From Brevundimonas sp. UBA7534 (lineage in GTDB: Bacteria; Pseudomonadota; Alphaproteobacteria; Caulobacterales; Caulobacteraceae), in assembly GCF_002479325.1 (NCBI RefSeq), contig NZ_DLMO01000155.1, positions 13,900 through 26,181 of the forward strand: a stretch of DNA of 12,282 nucleotides, read 5' to 3'. Below the pieces are notes generated by a model. It saw only the letters and a program-made list of their open reading frames with translations. It ran no database searches and was not told the origin of the DNA. Position 1 is the first letter of the stretch; every line of letters starts with the position of its first letter. The position numbers and the translations under genes were made by a program. This document shows, one piece after another, positions 11,083 to 12,282 of the stretch.

Positions 11083-12191
11083 GCGACCTTGTCCGGCTGA
11101 GCGCTCGGCAGGTCGAACAGGTCCAGTTGCGGTCGGGCGTCGGCGGGGACACGGAAGCGGGTCTCGTCCAGCGGCGTGCGCGGGCCGTCCAGACCGTAGC
11201 GCTTGATCGCCGCCTTGAAGCGGGCGCCGATCAGTTCGGCGACGGGACCGGTCCCCTTCATGCGCTGGGACCAGTCGGGATCGTAGTCGCGTCCGCCGCG
11301 CGTCTGGCGGACCAGGGACATGACGCGGGCGGCCCGGTCCGGGCGGGCGTCGGCCAGCCATTCGCGAAACAGATCCTTGATCTCCAGCGGCAGGCGCAGG
11401 GTGACGTACATGGCCGTGGTCGCCCCGGCCTTGGCCGCCGCTTCCAGCACGGCCTCCAGTTCATGGTCGTTGAGGCCGGGAATGACCGGGGCGAAGCCGA
11501 CGCCGACCGGGCAGCCCGCGTCGGCCAGGCGGCGGATGGCTTCCAGTCGCTTGGCGGGTGTGGAGGCGCGCGGCTCCATCGCCCGAGCCAACTTGCGGTC
11601 CAGGGTGGTGATAGAGACGAATGCGGAGGCCAGTCCGGCCTTTCCCATCGGGCCCAGGATGTCAGCGTCGCGCGCGATCAGCACCGACTTGGTGATGATG
11701 CTGAAGGGGTGATTGAATCGCTGCATCACCTCCAGGATCGAACGGGTGGAGTTCAGCGTCCGCTCGACCGGCTGATAGGGATCGGTGTTTCCGCCTATGT
11801 GGATGCGTTTGCAGCGGTATCGGGGGGCGAGGAAGCTCTGTTCCAGCAGACCTGCCGCCTCGGGCTTGAAGAAGATCCGGCTCTCGAAATCCAGGCCCGG
11901 GGATAGGCCCATCCAGGCATGGGACGGACGGGCGTAGCAGTAGATGCAGCCATGTTCGCAGCCCTTGTAGGGGTTGATGGAGCGGTCGAAACCGATGTCC
12001 GGACTATCGTTCCGGGCGATGATGGTGCGCGCGTGCTCGGGCGTGAGGATGGTGCGCAGCGGCTGGACCTCGGCGTCGTCGCCGGTCCAGCCGTCGTCGA
12101 ACGTCTCGCGTCTGTCGCTTTCGTAACGGCCGGTCGCATTCGAACGCGCGCCTCTTCCCTTCGCGGCTTCCATGAGGGAAGGATGCCACAT
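11079..12191 (-). CDS. PA0069-family radical SAM protein (SplB-related)
   Basis: A 370-aa radical SAM enzyme of the PA0069/Rv2578c type, related to spore photoproduct lyase, which repairs UV-damaged thymines. The 4Fe-4S site is C78-x3-C82-x2-C85 inside SINPYKGCEHGCIYCYARPS (71-90). Further core elements are IHIGGNTDPYQPVER (130-144), ITKSVLIARDADIL (166-179) and VGFAPVIPGLND (231-242). After about residue 346 a flexible-looking tail contains QLDLF (355-359), an exact match to the beta-clamp-binding consensus. The start is unresolved: ATG 12191 is 5 bases from an SOS box and has no ribosome site; ATG 12173 (M7, MEAAKGRGARSN) gives the usual short N-terminus, also without a clear site, so a near-leaderless mRNA is possible. 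It converges on the acidic gene with overlapping stops. Substrate is unproven. Confidence 0.9.
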   Translation of the reverse strand: MWHPSLMEAAKGRGARSNATGRYESDRRETFDDGWTGDDAEVQPLRTILTPEHARTIIARNDSPDIGFDRSINPYKGCEHGCIYCYARPSHAWMGLSPGLDFESRIFFKPEAAGLLEQSFLAPRYRCKRIHIGGNTDPYQPVERTLNSTRSILEVMQRFNHPFSIITKSVLIARDADILGPMGKAGLASAFVSITTLDRKLARAMEPRASTPAKRLEAIRRLADAGCPVGVGFAPVIPGLNDHELEAVLEAAAKAGATTAMYVTLRLPLEIKDLFREWLADARPDRAARVMSLVRQTRGGRDYDPDWSQRMKGTGPVAELIGARFKAAIKRYGLDGPRTPLDETRFRVPADARPQLDLFDLPSAQPDKVA

Positions 12192-12196
12192 AAAAA

Positions 12197-12211
12197 GAAC
12201 AAAGCAAGAAC
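12197..12211 (-). promoter_or_regulatory. LexA (SOS) box, GTTC-N7-GTTC
   Basis: Read leftward the sequence is GTTC-TTGCTTT-GTTC, a perfect match to the direct-repeat LexA operator of alphaproteobacteria. It lies 5 bases upstream of ATG 12191 and 23 bases upstream of ATG 12173 of the radical SAM gene, where bound LexA would block the promoter. Leftward TTGTTC or TTGCTT inside the box could be the -35. Being a direct repeat, it could also serve a rightward gene beyond the window edge. Confidence 0.7.
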
Positions 12212-12216
12212 AATGT

Positions 12217-12234
12217 GCGCGCGACGACGCGCGC
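12217..12234. repeat. GC hairpin next to the SOS box
   Basis: GCGCGCG (12217-12223) and CGCGCGC (12228-12234) pair around an ACGA loop, 5 bases from the LexA box. It may be the end of an upstream leftward transcript or simple GC-rich alternation; no T-run follows. From 12235 to the right edge I see no feature. Confidence 0.35.
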
Positions 12235-12282
12235 CGCGACGGAGCCGGGGCGTTCAGAAGGAGGGCTGGGCGGAGCGCCGGG

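Noticed and set aside
9380..11152. 590-codon antisense frame across the RlmD-like and acidic genes
   Set aside because: Arg/Pro/Ser-rich shadow translation; it overlaps three better-supported genes.
1..12282. Mobile elements, phage genes, CRISPR arrays or rRNA
   Set aside because: No transposase, integrase, terminal inverted repeats with target duplications, regularly spaced repeats or rRNA signature was seen. The two tRNAs showed no nearby duplicated 3' end that would mark an attachment site.

Overview
The window is a compact, GC-rich stretch of chromosome that looks like core housekeeping DNA from the Caulobacterales, probably Brevundimonas or a close relative. The strongest marker is popZ (4226-4864): its N-terminus, acidic Pro/Glu/Ala linker and C-terminal helices match the polar organizing protein of Caulobacter. 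The order methyltransferase-like gene, tolC, popZ, valS is, from memory, the arrangement in that order. GTG and TTG starts, GANTC sites and an alphaproteobacterial SOS box fit the same placement. No insertion sequence, phage gene, CRISPR array or rRNA was seen.

Layout. 1-268 (-) is the N-terminal part of a Tat-exported TldD/PmbA-like protein with a TTG start. tRNA-Asn (543-617, -) and tRNA-Cys (1555-1628, -) flank a TrmH-family RNA methyltransferase (676-1494, +). A rightward block follows: an isoaspartyl-methyltransferase-like protein (1744-2391), a TolC-type outer-membrane channel (2520-4055), popZ (4226-4864) and valS (4975-7707). A large palindrome (7716-7766) then runs into the start of tlyA (7769-8506, +). 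A tyrosine-rich glycine-zipper envelope protein lies on the opposite strand (8614-9264). An RlmD-like 23S rRNA methyltransferase (9437-10678, +) and a small very acidic unknown protein (10684-11082, +) come next. The acidic gene ends tail-to-tail, with a 4-base overlap, against a radical SAM gene (11079-12191, -).

Themes. Much of the window serves translation: two tRNAs, a tRNA synthetase and three RNA methyltransferases. TlyA and RlmD family enzymes both modify 23S rRNA near the subunit interface. tolC, the glycine-zipper protein and the TldD-like protein belong to the envelope; popZ organises the cell pole.

The most interesting place is the right end. The radical SAM protein belongs to the PA0069 family, related to spore photoproduct lyase (SplB). 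It is preceded by a perfect GTTC-N7-GTTC direct repeat, the alphaproteobacterial LexA box, and its C-terminal tail carries QLDLF, an exact match to the beta sliding-clamp-binding consensus QL[S/D]LF. Together these suggest an SOS-induced, clamp-tethered radical SAM enzyme acting on DNA damage. The motifs are seen directly; the function is inference.
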